64,000 nucleotides of DNA from Arcuatula senhousia (GCA_963971305.1 OZ020311.1:4340001-4404000); one strand, 5' to 3'. Counted from the stretch's first letter, positions 1 through 11,500 are shown. Program-made: numbers and translations. The notes: generated by a model from the sequence alone, not told the origin.

Positions 1-479
1 GGCCCGTTGAAGTTTGATGAAAATCCTTTTTCATCTTGACAGCGCATCTTCACTGAAACTAATGAACAGAATTCAAGGAAAATTGGTATGTTGGAAGGGT
101 ACCAGATGTAGTTTTGTATATTACTAGGAAATTTTGATCCTCAAAATATTTTTGGGGTTGATGGACCTTTGAACTTTTGGGGGAAACCAGGAGATATCAT
201 TTCTGCAGGTAAATTACACATTGTTAAAATCAAATCCATAAAAGTTCAATTAACCAAAGAGAGAACCTTCTACATTGTGACAATAACAAAAAAACAAGAA
301 GGCATAAAAGAAATGTAGAGACCAAACACTTTTACTGACGGCTAGCTTTGAAGCATCTATTGACTGATGTCAACAAAAATCAGGTATTTCTTTTCTCAAT
401 CTGACACAACATTTCAAACAGTTAGATTTGGTGATGTATCAACACACAAAACCAACACACTTTGAGGTTAAGTGCCATA

Positions 480-536
480 AACCAGTTTCAACCCAGCCAT
501 TTCTTTTGTCGTGTATGAACCAAGTCAGGGTCATTG
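480..536 (+). repeat. Retroelement 3'-tail motif, orphan copy
   Basis: This stretch matches in pattern the tails that follow the Penelope-like reverse transcriptases near 21107-21160 and 63935-63985: a GTTT.AACCC block, a short spacer, then TG..TG..CCAAGTCAGG, which can fold as a small hairpin in the better copies. No coding sequence precedes it here, so it is read as a 5'-truncated remnant. Nothing else recognisable was seen in 1-634. Confidence 0.4.
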
Positions 537-634
537 CAGTTTTAAATTTCTCTATTATACTGTCTACATAACTTGGACATTTGGGATTGATTATCTTTGT
601 ACGGTAGTTTCTTTACATTTAGAACATATATTAC

Positions 635-2023
635 AACTAGAGGCTCCCAGGAGCCTGAATCGCTCACCTGATCTTTTACGCCAAAGTTTGAATTAATTAC
701 ACAACCTTTCAAGAATACAAAGTTGCAAAACAATTCTTTCAGTAGTTTCAGAGAAGATTTTTTGAAATCAGTTTAAATAAATAGAAAAAAACAGTTAAAG
801 GGCAATAACTCCTATAAGGACCATAGCAATGGCGGCCTTGTTGGTTGGTCGACATGTATATAATTAACAAACTTGGTAGAGGACATCCTAAAGATCAAGT
901 GTACCAAGTTTCAAAGCAATCCCTTCAGTGGTTTCAGAGAAGATTTTTGAAAATCAGTTAAAATCAATGGAAAAAAAAACAGTTAAAGGGGAATAACTCT
1001 TAAATGGCTGATCTGACAATTTTGACCCCGAAATCATTTTTGTAAATCTGAATGAGCTTAACAATTCTGCAATGCTAACTTTTCCTCTAGCTTTTACGGT
1101 TTTCAAGATATTGTCCAAAAACTGAAAAAATGGTCAATTTTGACGATTAAAGGGCAATTACTCCTATAAGGAGTCGTTTCACAATTTTGACTCAATGGAG
1201 AGATTTGTAGAGCTTTTGATGCTGAACAAGGAAGGTTGCTTCGGATTTTCTCTATCTCTTATACTTTTCGAGTTATAAGCCAAAAACAATGGTCTGACCC
1301 CCCTGTTCTATTTTTTAGCAACAGCGGCCATGTTGGTTGGTCAACGTGTATATAATTCACAAACTTGGTAGAGGACATCCTAAAGATCAAGTATACCAAG
1401 TATCAATGCAATCCCTTCAGTGGTTTCAGAGAAGAAGATTTTTGAAAATCAGTGTAAATTAATGGAAAAAAACAGTTAAAGGGGAATAACTCTTAAACGG
1501 TTGATCTGACAATTTTGACCCTGAATCATTTTCGTAGATCTCAATGAGCTTAACAATTCTGCAATGCTAACTTTTCCTCTAGCTTTAATGGTTTTCAAGA
1601 TATAGTCCAAAAACTGAAAAAAATGGTCAATTTTGATGATTAAAGGGCAATAACTCCTATAAGGAGTCGTTTCACAACTTCGACTCAATGGAGAGATTCG
1701 TAGAGCTTTTGATGCTGAACAAGGAATGTTGCTTCCGATTTTCTCTATCTCTTAAACTTTTCGAGTTATAAGCCAAAAACAATGGACTGACCCCCCTGTT
1801 CTATTTTTAAGCAACGGCGGCCATGTTGGTTTGTCGACATGTATATAATTCACAAACTTGGTAGAGGACATCCTAAAGATCAAGTATACCAAGTTTCAAT
1901 GCAATCCCTTCAGTGGTTTCAGAGAAGAAGATCTTTGAAGAAAAGTTAACGGACGGACGACGGACGGACGACGGGCGCTTAACGATGACAATAGCTCACA
2001 TGACCCTTCGGGTCAGGTGAGCT
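635..2023 (-). mobile_element. Non-autonomous element with terminal hairpins and internal tandem repeats
   Basis: The right end (1993-2023) is a near-perfect hairpin, AGCTCAC.TGACCC around a TTC loop. The left end holds the palindrome AGGCTCCCAGGAGCCT (641-656) preceded by CTAG on the reverse strand. The inside is about 2.3 copies of a roughly 493-bp unit: the block with GGCGGCC.TGTTGGTTGGTC recurs at about 831, 1323 and 1816. A related element lies in the other orientation at 59921-61090 and a partial relative at 43285-43803. No protein is encoded. The terminal hairpins with internal tandem repeats fit non-autonomous Helitron2/Helentron-like elements, but that class is inferred. Confidence 0.6.
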
Positions 2024-2382
2024 AAAAACCTCATGAAGGGAGGGTCTAACATTAAGTAAAACTCTGTAATCAATTAAAATGTGTTTAATACTAGAAATTA
2101 TATTTTTAAACCCAACTATATTTGATGAAAGAAAATAAATGAAATAAACATTTTAAAAGTTCAATCGAAATAAAAACTAATTCAAATTTCTAAAAAGACT
2201 ATATTAATGGTATGGGGTATTACCGCCTATGGTTAATGCTAAAAATCTAAGTCCTTAAAAATTACTGTGTATAATTTCTGATAAAGAAAAAACATCGGGG
2301 GAAACAAGAAGACGACATTTTAATAATTCCATTTTCTTCTACTGTCTTTTTCTTTGTTATCAAAATTTGCCCACCATTAAAG

Positions 2383-2602
2383 GCTTCTATAGCAAGCAGG
2401 AACTGCTTACTCTTCCGGAGCACCTGAGTTCACTCTTGTTTCGACTGGAGTTCGCGTTGTTGATTGATATTCAGTTGTTTTGTGTTTCCATGTTTTACGT
2501 GTTGTCTGTTTTTGTCCCGTTCTTGTTGGTGTTTACTGGTTCAGTCTCTGCCCTTTCGGACTTTTGACATTCGGATATCCCATTGGTACCTCTGCTTTTT
2601 TT
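2383..2602 (+). mobile_element. Solo 3' tail of Penelope-like element
   Basis: This run (TATAGCAAGCAGGAACTGC, then a block around CCGGAGCACCTGAGTTCAC, then GGACTTTTGACATTCGGAT and a final TACCTCTGCTT) is nearly the same as the sequence directly downstream of the reverse transcriptase ORF at 10845-11042. It lacks any RT coding part, so it is a severely 5'-truncated copy. The open frames across it are accidental. Nothing recognisable was seen in the AT-rich stretches 2024-2382 and 2603-2944. Confidence 0.7.
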
Positions 2603-2944
2603 ATGTGTTAACCATAGCCATTAAAAACCCATATATACTTAGATTATAAATTGTATCAAAAATATCTTGTTTGCAATATTTAAAAATACTATGAAAATGG
2701 AAAAATTACAAACAGTGATAAAATAAAATACGCAATTGTTACAAAGATTACAATAATATGAAGATATAGACCAAAGAACATTTTTCAAGCAAAAGACCTT
2801 TTCTTACAATTTTTAATTGATTCAACCCTTCACTGTTATTAGTGTCACAGTTTTATATCAGAATCTTTCATAACTAACAAATTCATCCCAACATACAAGT
2901 CATCAACTACCCCATCACACAGAACCAAAAAATCAACTCAATGT

Positions 2945-4440
2945 CGATCACCACAAACTAGTTTGCAGGATGTCTCACTATTAGCTGTATCCTCTCCAAA
3001 TACTCTCACACTACCCCATGTATATCACCACAAACTAGCTTGCAGGATGTCTTGCTATTATCTGTATCCTCTCCAAACACTCTCAAACTCCCCCATGTAT
3101 ATCACCACAAACTAGTTTGCAGGATGTCTCACTATTAGCTGTATCCTCTCCAAACACTCTCACATTCCCCCATGTATATCACCACAAACTATCTTGCAGG
3201 ATGTCTTGCTATTATCTCCTCTCCAAACACTCTCACACTCCCCAATGTATATCACCACAAACTATCTTGCAGGATGTCTCACTATTAGCTGTATCCTCTC
3301 CAAACACTCCCACACTCGCCCATGTATATCACCACAAACTAGTTTGCAGGATGTCTTGCTATCATCTGTATCCTCTCCAAACACTCTCAAACTCCCCCAT
3401 GTATATCACCACAAACTATCTTGCAGGATGTCTTGCTATCATCTGTATCCTCTCCAAACACTCTCAAACTCCCCCATGTATATCACCACAAACTATCTTG
3501 CAGGATGTCTTGCTATCATCTGTATCCTCTCCAAACACTCTCACACTCCCCAATGTATATCACCACAAACTATCTTGCAGGATGTCTCACTATTAGCTGT
3601 ATCCTCTCCAAACACTCCCACACTCGCCCATGTATATCACCACAAACTAGTTTGCAGGATGTCTTGCTATCATCTGTATCCTCTCCAAACACTCTCAAAC
3701 TCCCCCATGTATATCACCACAAACTATCTTGCAGGATGTCTTGCTATCATCTGTATCCTCTCCAAACACTCTCAAACTCCCCCATGTATATCACCACAAA
3801 CTATCTTGCAGGATGTCTTGCTATTATCTGTATCTTCTCCAAACACTCTCAAACTCCCCCATGTATATCACCACAAACTATCTTGCAGGATGTCTTGCTA
3901 TTATCTGTATCCTCTCCAAACACTCTCAAACTCCCCCATGTATATCACCACAAACTATCTTGCAGGATGTCTTGCTATCATCTGTATCCTCTCCAAACAC
4001 TCTCAAACTCCCCCATGTATATCACCACAAACTATCTTGCAGGATGTCTTGCTATCATCTGTATCCTCTCCAAACACTCTCAAACTCCCCCATGTATATC
4101 ACCACAAACTATCTTGCAGGATGTCTTGCTATTATCTGTATCTTCTCCAAACACTCTCAAACTCCCCCATGTATATCACCATAAACTAGCTTGCAGGATG
4201 TCTTGCTATTATCTGTATCCTCTCCAAACACTCTCAAACTCCCCCATGTATATCACCACAAACTATCTTGCAGGATGTCTTGCTATTATCTGTATCTTCT
4301 CCAAACACTCTCAAACTCCCCCATGTATATCACCATAAACTATCTTGCAGGATGTCTTGCTATTATCTGTATCTTCTCCAAACACTCTCAAACTCCCCCA
4401 TGTATATCACCACAAACTATCTTGCAGGATGTCCCACTAT
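2945..4440. repeat. 77-bp minisatellite, 20 copies, 3' flank of TRIM-like copy 1
   Basis: GCAGGATGTC recurs every 77 bp from about 2965 to 4424, giving 19 full periods, with one unit 4 bp short near 3210. Units differ by a few substitutions. Because 77 is not a multiple of three, all three + frames read the same 77-residue cycle and all are stop-free over long stretches; these ORFs are by-products. Part of the unit (TTATCTGTATC.. followed by CTCCAAACACTCTC) resembles the sequence just 3' of both TRIM-like genes (4520-4560 and 53165-53200), so the array probably grew from that 3' flank or UTR. Confidence 0.9.
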
Positions 4441-4567
4441 TATTTGTACTCCACCCAACACTCCCTCACTTTTAGAATGACTCTTACTTACCCTACAAAA
4501 ATCATTAAATGAGGTCTTACCGATTATCTGTTTCTCCCCCAAAATACTCTTACTGTCGATATGTCTC

Positions 4568-5697
4568 TTACCCCACAGAGTAGATAAAGACAGGTCCATT
4601 CCAATTAACCACCAGCAGTTTCTTAGTACTACTGTTATAGTGTACAGCAGTAGGTCTATTCAGTCCATCATCCTCACCTAGTAACTGATAACATGATTTA
4701 CCATCAGGGGAGAGAAGTACTAGATTGTTAGAATAATACCCTGTGACATAGATATTGCCATTGTCATCTATTGTCACACCTCTAGGGTAATAAAGTCTTT
4801 GTTTGTAAAAATAACATTGTACTGAGTATCCAGCACAGTTACTGTGTCAGGATAAGGACATGTGTAGCATATGAGATTGTTACTTACCTTTACAGGTGAT
4901 CCATGTTCAACACTCTTATCCTTCACCACCATCTTTACCTTCCCATTGTCAATATTCACTATCACTAGACCTTTATCTCCCACACAACACACTATATCTC
5001 TACCTCTACAACACAGCCCTGTCACTCTCTCTCCAATCATGATCTTTCTCACAACTTGGTCACTATCTACATCTATAATGGAGATAATACCAGACCTAGG
5101 ATGTGACACAGCAACATGATGATCATCTACTGGTATCACATCATGTACCCCCTCACTCTCATTAAACTTGATGGCGGATCTTAGTGATCCGTCAGAACGG
5201 TGTATCAATACCTTACAATCATTATCATCATTGCCACCATAACCAGCAATCACCACAAGACCACTAGGTAAGGTACAGCAGCCAAAGTAGTACTGACCAT
5301 CATAATCAGCAATCACCACAAGACCACTAGGTAAGGTACAGCAGCCAAAGTAGTACTGACCACCATAATCAGCAATCACCACAAGACCACTAGGTAAGGT
5401 ACAGCAGCCAAAGTAGGACTGACCACCATAATCAGCAATCACCACAGGACCACTAGGTAAGGTACAGCAGCCAAAGTAGTACTGACCACCATAATCAACA
5501 ATCACCACAAGACCACTAGGTAAGGTACAGCAGCCAAAGTAGAACTGACCATCATAATCAGCAATCACCACAAGACCACTAGGTAAGGTACAGCAGCCAA
5601 AGTAGTACTGACCATCATAATCAGCAATCACCACAAGACCACTAGGTAAAGTACAGCAGCCAAAGTAGTACTGACCATCATGATCAGCAATCACCAC
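4568..5697 (-). pseudogene. TRIM-like copy 1, C-terminal NHL/propeller-like part, frameshifted
   Basis: This is the 3' portion of the B-box gene whose 5' part is at 6199-7206. It reads from the last in-frame 21-residue repeats into a propeller-like domain (CKVLIHRSDGSLRS, VAVSHPRSG, GRDIVCCVGDKG) and ends in an NHL-type blade (IDDNGNIYVTGYYSNN). Against the paralogue at 53214-53964 it has lost about 10 bp near 4780, so the frame used at 4774-5697 ends early and the terminal 70 residues (4568-4777) are in another frame. The family generally acts as a substrate-binding propeller behind a B-box/coiled coil. The frameshift could be an assembly error, but together with the array stops it points to a decayed gene. 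Confidence 0.75.
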
Positions 5698-6275
5698 AAG
5701 ACCACTAGGTACGGTACAGCAGCCAAAGTACTACTGACCATCATAATCAGCAATCACCACAAGACCACTAGGTAAGGCACAGCAGCCAAAGCAGTACTGA
5801 CCACCATAATCAGCAATCACCACAAGACCAATAGGTAAGGTACAGCAGCCAAAGCAGTACTGACCATCATAATCAGCAATCACCACAAGACCACTAGGTA
5901 AAGTACAGCAGTCAAAGTAGTACTGACCATCATAATCAGCAATCACCACAAGACCACTAGGTACGGTACAGCAGCCAAAGTACTACTGACCATCATAATC
6001 AGCAATCACCACAAGACCACTAGGTAAGGTACAGCAGCCAAAGTAGTACTGACCATCATAATCAGCAATCACCACAAGACCACTAGGTAAGGTACAGCAG
6101 CCAAAGTAGTACCGACCATCATCCAGATCATTGCACCATAATCAGCAATCACCACAAGACCACTAGGTAAGGTACAGCAGCCAAAGTAGTACTGACCATC
6201 ATTCAGCAATCACCACAAGACCACTAGGTAAGGTACAGCAGCCAAAGTAGTACTGACCATCATCTAGATCCAAGG
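5244..6275 (-). repeat. 63-bp (21-codon) coding minisatellite, 16 units
   Basis: The anchor CAAGACCACTAGG (minus-strand coding) recurs at 63-bp steps from 5256 to 6075, then after 80 and 61 bp, giving 16 units. Each unit encodes DYDGQYYFGCCTLPSGLVV plus IA with minor variants (D/G, Y/F, S/I). Two units (near 5728 and 5977) have TAC changed to TAG in the QYY triplet. The +17 bp change near 6120 and the -2 bp change near 6200 are each frameshifts, and the 2-bp loss creates the stop at 6199. The unit equals the first blade segment after the coiled coil, which occurs once in the paralogue as KGCCTLPGGLVVIADYG. Confidence 0.9.
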
Positions 6276-7206
6276 TCTGCTCTAGTTGGAGCTGTACAGG
6301 ACTGGTAAGAACCTCTTTCACAGCCTGTAGATATCTTGCTTCAGTGTTTTGTGTAGAAACGATCGATGGCCTCTTGGTGACTTGGATGTCTCCAAGGGCC
6401 TGGATACCACTAATTATGTCTTTTATGGTCTCATTGGCTTGGAATTTCAGGTCATACTTCAGAAGTTTTTCATTGTTTGAGAGGTCATTAAGATAACTGT
6501 CTACTTCATTGGCAATGGTCTCCATTTCTTTAATTCCTATCAACGTCCGGTAATTGGATGCGTACTTCAGGATGTCGTCCTTCTGGTCCAGTATGGCATG
6601 AAGGTCTTTTTCCTTGGATTGGGCTGTTTTTACTGTGTTTGAAATGTCATTAGCAAGTTTATCATACAGAGAATTCATTTCAGAAAGTGTTTTGTCTTTA
6701 AGGTTTGTTAAGTGTTTTATCAAATTGTCAATTTTTTCCTCAAAACCTGCTTTTATTTTCTTGTGTGTACTGTTTAACTGTTTAAGATTTTCGTTTCTTT
6801 CATCAGCAAATTTTTTCAGAGTTTCACACTTGGTTTCCATCTCTAACACGGTATCCTCAAATAGCACAGAATCTTTAACCTTGTCTACGATATCCTCTAT
6901 TTTTGGGATGTCTGTACATTTCTGGTGATGCTTTTTTCGACATTTGATACATATCGGTGTATCATGGCTCCTACAAAACTCAGTATATCTCTCGTTATGT
7001 TCTTTGCAGTATGGCTTTATCTTCAAAATAAAGTGTGATAACTTTTGGTAGTCCTCATATGGTATGGTGAGGTGATTTTTTGTATCTGTCTGTCGTTTAT
7101 GATGTTCAGTACAGGGTTGACAAAGCAGGTCATAACAATCCTGGCACCAGACTGAAGGTGCTGATGTTTTCTTTCCTTTTAGACATACACCACATGTAGA
7201 AGTCAT
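6199..7206 (-). CDS. TRIM-like B-box/coiled-coil protein, N-terminal part (copy 1)
   Basis: 335 residues from the ATG at 7206. Residues 5-45 form a first B-box-like zinc finger (CGVC, WCQDCYDLLCQPC, H45). Residues 67-97 form a second B-box (YCKEH, FCRSHD, CIKC, HHQKC). About 105-285 is a Lys/Glu-rich coiled coil, followed by a linker ARYLQAVKEVLTSP and the first 21-residue repeat unit. There is no RING finger, so ligase activity is not supported; the family acts as an adaptor in ubiquitin, RNA or immune pathways. This ATG was chosen over the upstream start at 7239 because the paralogue starts at the same position and both show a splice acceptor (TTTTCAG or TTTCAG) nine bases before it, implying a 5'-UTR intron. 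The frame closes at a TGA made by a 2-bp deletion in the repeat array. Confidence 0.8.
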   Translation of the reverse strand: MTSTCGVCLKGKKTSAPSVWCQDCYDLLCQPCTEHHKRQTDTKNHLTIPYEDYQKLSHFILKIKPYCKEHNERYTEFCRSHDTPICIKCRKKHHQKCTDIPKIEDIVDKVKDSVLFEDTVLEMETKCETLKKFADERNENLKQLNSTHKKIKAGFEEKIDNLIKHLTNLKDKTLSEMNSLYDKLANDISNTVKTAQSKEKDLHAILDQKDDILKYASNYRTLIGIKEMETIANEVDSYLNDLSNNEKLLKYDLKFQANETIKDIISGIQALGDIQVTKRPSIVSTQNTEARYLQAVKEVLTSPVQLQLEQTLDLDDGQYYFGCCTLPSGLVVIAE

Positions 7207-7646
7207 GGCTATGATCTGAAAAGGAACAATTTTTTTCAATATGTAATATCAATAAAAACTGAGATGATACAGATATTTTCAGATACAGATATTTTTATTC
7301 AACCAATTAATGGTGCCCAAGCTCTGAGCGATTACAATTTCAGAAAAAAATAAACATATATGATTTGAATGATTCGATAATAAAATATAAACACACAAAG
7401 AACAATACAAAACTTACTTTTACAATATATTTAACAAGTACATGTATCATTATCTAGAGCATCAATGGAATAAATATATTAATGCTCATAGACTAACCCC
7501 CCTCCCCTACTTCCATGTTTGGGCCTCTCTCTCACTGTGACTATGAGAGAACCCCAAAAATATTATTATATATATTTAAATATTATTATTTTTAATAATA
7601 TACTATTACTATAAAGGGTGATAACTCTATAAATTCATGTTCTTAT

Positions 7647-8108
7647 CTACCGATTTGAATTCAATAATTCCTTTCGTTTTACAAATAACGAGTTCAGTAA
7701 AGCGCTTAGAATTGATAGTACGTTAAAATCTTCAGAGGACATGATCCAAATAAACTTCATATCATCCGAAAGTTTAAATATATTTTGATATTGGGAGGTT
7801 AATTTATTCAAATGAGGAGAACGTGCATCATTTAGGGAGCAGCATTTTAATAAAAAATGGAGCTCATCTTCAACTGAATTTTTACACAGTTGGCATATTC
7901 TATCTTCTGGTTTTATACCAGTATATCTTCCTCTTTCTATTTCTAAATCATGACAACTCGTTCTAAATTTGGATATTATATTTCTATCTGCTTGTGAGTT
8001 TAATTTAAGGTAGGGTTCAGACATAAAAATATTCTTATATTTTTTATAAGTTCTAAGTTTGTTACCATGACTGGTAAGATGAATACAGAAGTTTTCAAAA
8101 GGAGTTTG
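7647..8108 (-). pseudogene. Non-LTR retrotransposon C-terminal fragment
   Basis: The frame reads TPFENFCIHLTSHGNK, then KLNSQADRNIISKFRTSCHD, GRYTGI, and the zinc-knuckle-like RICQLCKNSVEDELHFLLKC. This is the region that follows the reverse transcriptase in many invertebrate non-LTR elements (C-x2-C...H-x4-C). The RT core is missing. The equivalent 5' flank of the other TRIM-like gene (59170-59230) lacks it, so it arrived after that duplication, between about 7265 and 8088 in alignable terms. The rest of 7240-7646 is AT-rich with nothing recognisable. Confidence 0.7.
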
Positions 8109-8516
8109 CTCCCTCTAATTGTTCAGGATGAAAGGAAGTCCCATACTGTGGCATGAGATTTTAATCTAAGTCTGTGGATAACCTACTTCCTGTTTAAAAT
8201 CCAGCCATTTTTTGCTCTCATAACATATTTCTTTATTATGATTTTCAGTTGCTTTTTACATTGTTATAAGTAAGATATCCACATTTTAATAGGTTTTACC
8301 ATTGTTGGGGTATTCAACAGTAAAAATAAGCTATATATAAATTGAGATCATCGCTTGAAAAATGTTATCTTAACATATTCATTTAAGAAAAATGAAAAAA
8401 ATTACTAGAATTGTAAAAAAAAACATAACTTTTTTTACCTTATATTGTGTGAATAAATCAAAACTTTTACACGTTTTCTAGTTTAATCACTAGGGATTCA
8501 TCACATTCGCACCAAG

Positions 8517-10774
8517 TTGTATTCTATACCCCTTTCAAAACTTAATACCTTATATAAAGAATGTCTTGAAAATACAGTCACTGACCCAAATTCAAACCTT
8601 TACCGACTTACCGCTATTGTGCTTGATATCGGTTACAACCGCTTATTCAAACCTGTTGGAGTTCCACACGAAAACAGCAAAGACAACCGTTCTTTTCTCT
8701 CACTACCCTTTTTAAACAAAGGTTTAGATGCCATAAATTTAGGAAATATTCTACATCATAAATCTGTTACGGCACATATTCCTCCTTATTTCAAAGATAA
8801 AAGTATTCCAATCATCTCTTATACCTATACTTCCACTATTGCACCCAAGGTTTTCAGCTACAAACAAGTTTTGCGGGATTTCCAAATCAATGACCTCAAA
8901 GCAAAACCTCCAGACTGTTCTTGTGAAAAGTCCCCATTCAATTATAGTCCCTCTGGCCACGTTATAACTGGTGACCTAAACATCGTGGAAAATGATTTAC
9001 TTCGCGATGTTTTGGCTAAAGGACCAAAATACCGTGAGCCTAGACGTATCAACTGGAACCATAATTTTAAAACAATTATGGATTCAGTTGAAGACTATGC
9101 CAGAAAATTGGCCAAGAAAGAACAGGAGAAAGAAACGGACGTTTTGTCAGAGTGGGTTAAAGCTGTGAGGTCATTGATTTTGAAACGAATTAATTCTTTG
9201 AAGAGCTCAATGAGCACTAAAGCAACATCCATATTTAACAACGCTGATGTTGCAAAAACACTGTCCACCTTACACGACAAATATGTTGTTGTACCTGCAG
9301 ACAAAGCACCAAATAACATCATTTTTGTGTGCAAGAAACACTATATTGAGTGCTTGACAGTTGAATTAGGGGTTAGTTGTACCAACAATAGCAGCACGTA
9401 CACAGCTACAACATTGTCTAAGGAGGAAATTATTGACAATCATAAATCTGTCATTTCCTCCTTCGGGCTCTCTGTTGGTGCTGACAATGATGACATTCCA
9501 TCCCTGTATTGGATTCCTAAATTACATAAAAATCCATACAAACAGCGCTTCATTGCAGGGTCATCGAAATGTACCACTAAACCTCTTTCAGTCCTGTTGA
9601 CCTCAATACTGACGGCAATAAAATCCGGCCTCCAGAAATATTACGATTGTTGTTATTCTAGAAATGGTGTCGATCAAATGTGGATCCTGAAGAATTCGAA
9701 AGAACTGATGGAGATTCTTAACTCTAAATTACAAATACCAAGACGCAGATATAAACGGTTAATTTGGATATGCTATATATCGATATTTCAAGGAGTAACC
9801 TCTCATCAGTAGCATTTAAACCAAAACATTGGAAGGTCAAAATCCAAAACAGTTGAAAGCGAAAAGTTTCAGTTTCAGTTTCATCTTGCAACAGCATCAA
9901 GACTTTCGATTTCTCCACACTTTACACTTCTATTCCACATGAACAACTCAAGTCACGATTGGCACAGCTGATTAAACGCAGCTTTTTCAAAAAGAATGGA
10001 AAACGCAGGTACAAATATCTGGTAGTCGGTTATAATAAGACTTACTTCGCCATCAATGAGTCTAAAAGTAAGAACAAATTTACAGAAGATCAAATAATCG
10101 ACATGCTCAACTTTCTTATAGACAACATATTTGTTCAGTTTGGTGGACGTGTTTTTCAGCAAACAATGGGGATTCCAATGGGCACCAATTGTGCACCTTT
10201 GCTTGCTGATTTGTTTCTTCATTCATATGAAGCAGACTTCTTACAATCTCTTCTAGACAAAAAAGACCGTAGACTAGCTCTCTCTTTCAACCTCACGTTC
10301 CGTTATATTGATGATGTCCTTTCACTAAACAATTCTCGATTTGGTGACTTTCTTCATCTCATATATCCCCCGGAACTTGAGATAAAGGACACAACGGATT
10401 CTAGGAAGTCTGCTTCATATTTAGATCTACATCTCGAAATAGACTCTCAAGGAAAACTATCAACAAAGCTCTATGACAAACGTGATGACTTCAACTTCCC
10501 AATCGTCAACTTTCCCTTCGTGTGTAGCAACATTCCGTCCGCTCCAGCTTATGGAGTTTACGTATCACAATTGATTCGTTACTCCAGAGCTTGTGGGAGT
10601 TACATCGATTTCCTTGGCAGAGCGTCACGTTTGACACAGAAATTGCTAACACAGGGTTATGTTGCTCCTCGGTTGCTGTCTTCACTCAAGAAATTTTACG
10701 GTAGACACCATGTACTCATAGATAAATATGGGATTTCTATCTCTCAGATGAGTGCAGACGTCGGTTTGTCATAG
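8517..10774 (+). pseudogene. Penelope-like reverse transcriptase, interrupted (element 1)
   Basis: The first frame (8517-about 9740) has an N-terminal domain with CSCEKSPFNY and GHVITGDLNIVENDLLRD, followed by VVPADKAPNN and YWIPKLHKNPYKQRFIAG, typical fingers motifs of Penelope-type RTs. A second frame from about 9895 carries motif A (FDFSTLYTSIPH, catalytic Asp at 9908-9910), MGIPMGTNCAP, motif C RYIDDVLS and the thumb KLYDKRDDFNFPIVNFPF, ending at a stop at 10774. About 150 bp of unrelated sequence (roughly 9740-9890) splits the frames. No GIY-YIG endonuclease was seen. The first codon is unknown because the frame opens without a clear ATG. The element sits in what was the 5' flank of TRIM-like copy 1. 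Confidence 0.85.
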
Positions 10775-11045
10775 GGTTTTGTTTTGTCTTCCTTTACCGG
10801 ATTTGACACACTGAATTGGAAATTGGCAGCGCGGCGGGTGTGCTATAGCAGGCAGGAACCGCTTACTCTTCCGGAGCACCCGAGTTCACTCTTGTTACGA
10901 CTTGAGTTCGCGTTGTTGATTTCTGTTCGGTTGTTTTTATGTTTTGTGTTTTCTTGTGCTGTTCTTGTTCATGTTTACCGGTTTTGTCGTTGCCTTTTCG
11001 GACTTTTGACACTCGAATGCCCCTTTGGTGCCTCTGCTTATTTAA
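10775..11045 (+). mobile_element. 3' tail of Penelope-like element 1
   Basis: This is the non-coding tail after the RT stop: CCGGATTTGACACACTGAAT, TATAGCAGGCAGGAACCGC, GGACTTTTGACACTCG and GGTGCCTCTGCTTATTTAAG. It is the master for at least eight solo or partial tails elsewhere in the window. Sequence after about 11050 returns to the flank shared with TRIM-like copy 2, which sets the right edge of the insertion. Confidence 0.75.
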
Positions 11046-11094
11046 GTTCAACCGAACAGTTATATTCTGTTTTTAATTATCAAAAACAGTCCTT

Positions 11095-11345
11095 AAAATA
11101 ATTCACATGAAACTGTAATTTTATTTTGGAAATGTTTACATTTTGTGTATTGACAACGAGTCGATAAGGAAGTGCAGTGTTGCACATTTTGTCGTCTCTT
11201 TAGGATCCATTTTACATTTTGTTAAATGTTTAAAAGACTTCAATATTTCAATGAATGCACCCTATTTAAGAATAATTAAATCTTTGTGAAAGACTTATTA
11301 TAGTTGACTGTCCTATTACATTGGAGTCTTTTCATTTTTTTTTTT
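11095..11345. other. Upstream flank shared by the two TRIM-like genes
   Basis: The run with ATGTTTACATTTTGTGTATT, GACAACGAGTCGATAAGGAAG and TAAATCTTTGTGAAAG matches 59730-59925 (GACAACGGGTCGATAAGGAAG and following). With 8340-8480 matching 59495-59640 it shows that the retroelement at about 8489-11085 was inserted into an already duplicated flank. No gene was seen. Confidence 0.65.
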
Positions 11346-11394
11346 TGGAAAATATGTTGGTTTTTTTAATTTTTAACTGTATTCAAGAAGAAAA

Positions 11395-11500
11395 GAGGTA
11401 CCAATGGGGCATTCGAGTGTCAAAAGTCCTAATGGACAACGACGATACCGGCAAACACGAACAAGATCAGCACTAAGAAACACAAAACACCAAAAAAGGA
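11395..11500 (-). mobile_element. Partial Penelope-like 3' tail
   Basis: On the minus strand this is the end of the tail (AAAGTCC, then TTTTGACACTCGAATGCCCC and ATTGGTACCTCT). It abuts the first minisatellite array directly. Confidence 0.6.

Noticed and set aside
3117..4480. Long overlapping + ORFs of 94-331 codons rich in HHKLSCRMSCY-type repeats
   Set aside because: They are all frames of the 77-bp minisatellite, which lacks stops in the + direction; all three frames give the same cycle, so there is no sign of a selected frame.
4871..5119. 82-codon + ORF rich in Ser/Thr
   Set aside because: It is the antisense shadow of the TRIM-like propeller coding region.
7206..7239. Upstream start at 7239 for the TRIM-like gene, adding MKKIVPFQIIA
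   Set aside because: A TTTTCAG splice acceptor separates it from the ATG at 7206, and the paralogue starts at the equivalent ATG.
8461..11100. Hammerhead ribozyme near the Penelope-like elements
   Set aside because: Some Penelope-like families carry one, so I looked for the CTGATGA...GAAA core around elements 1-3 and did not see it.
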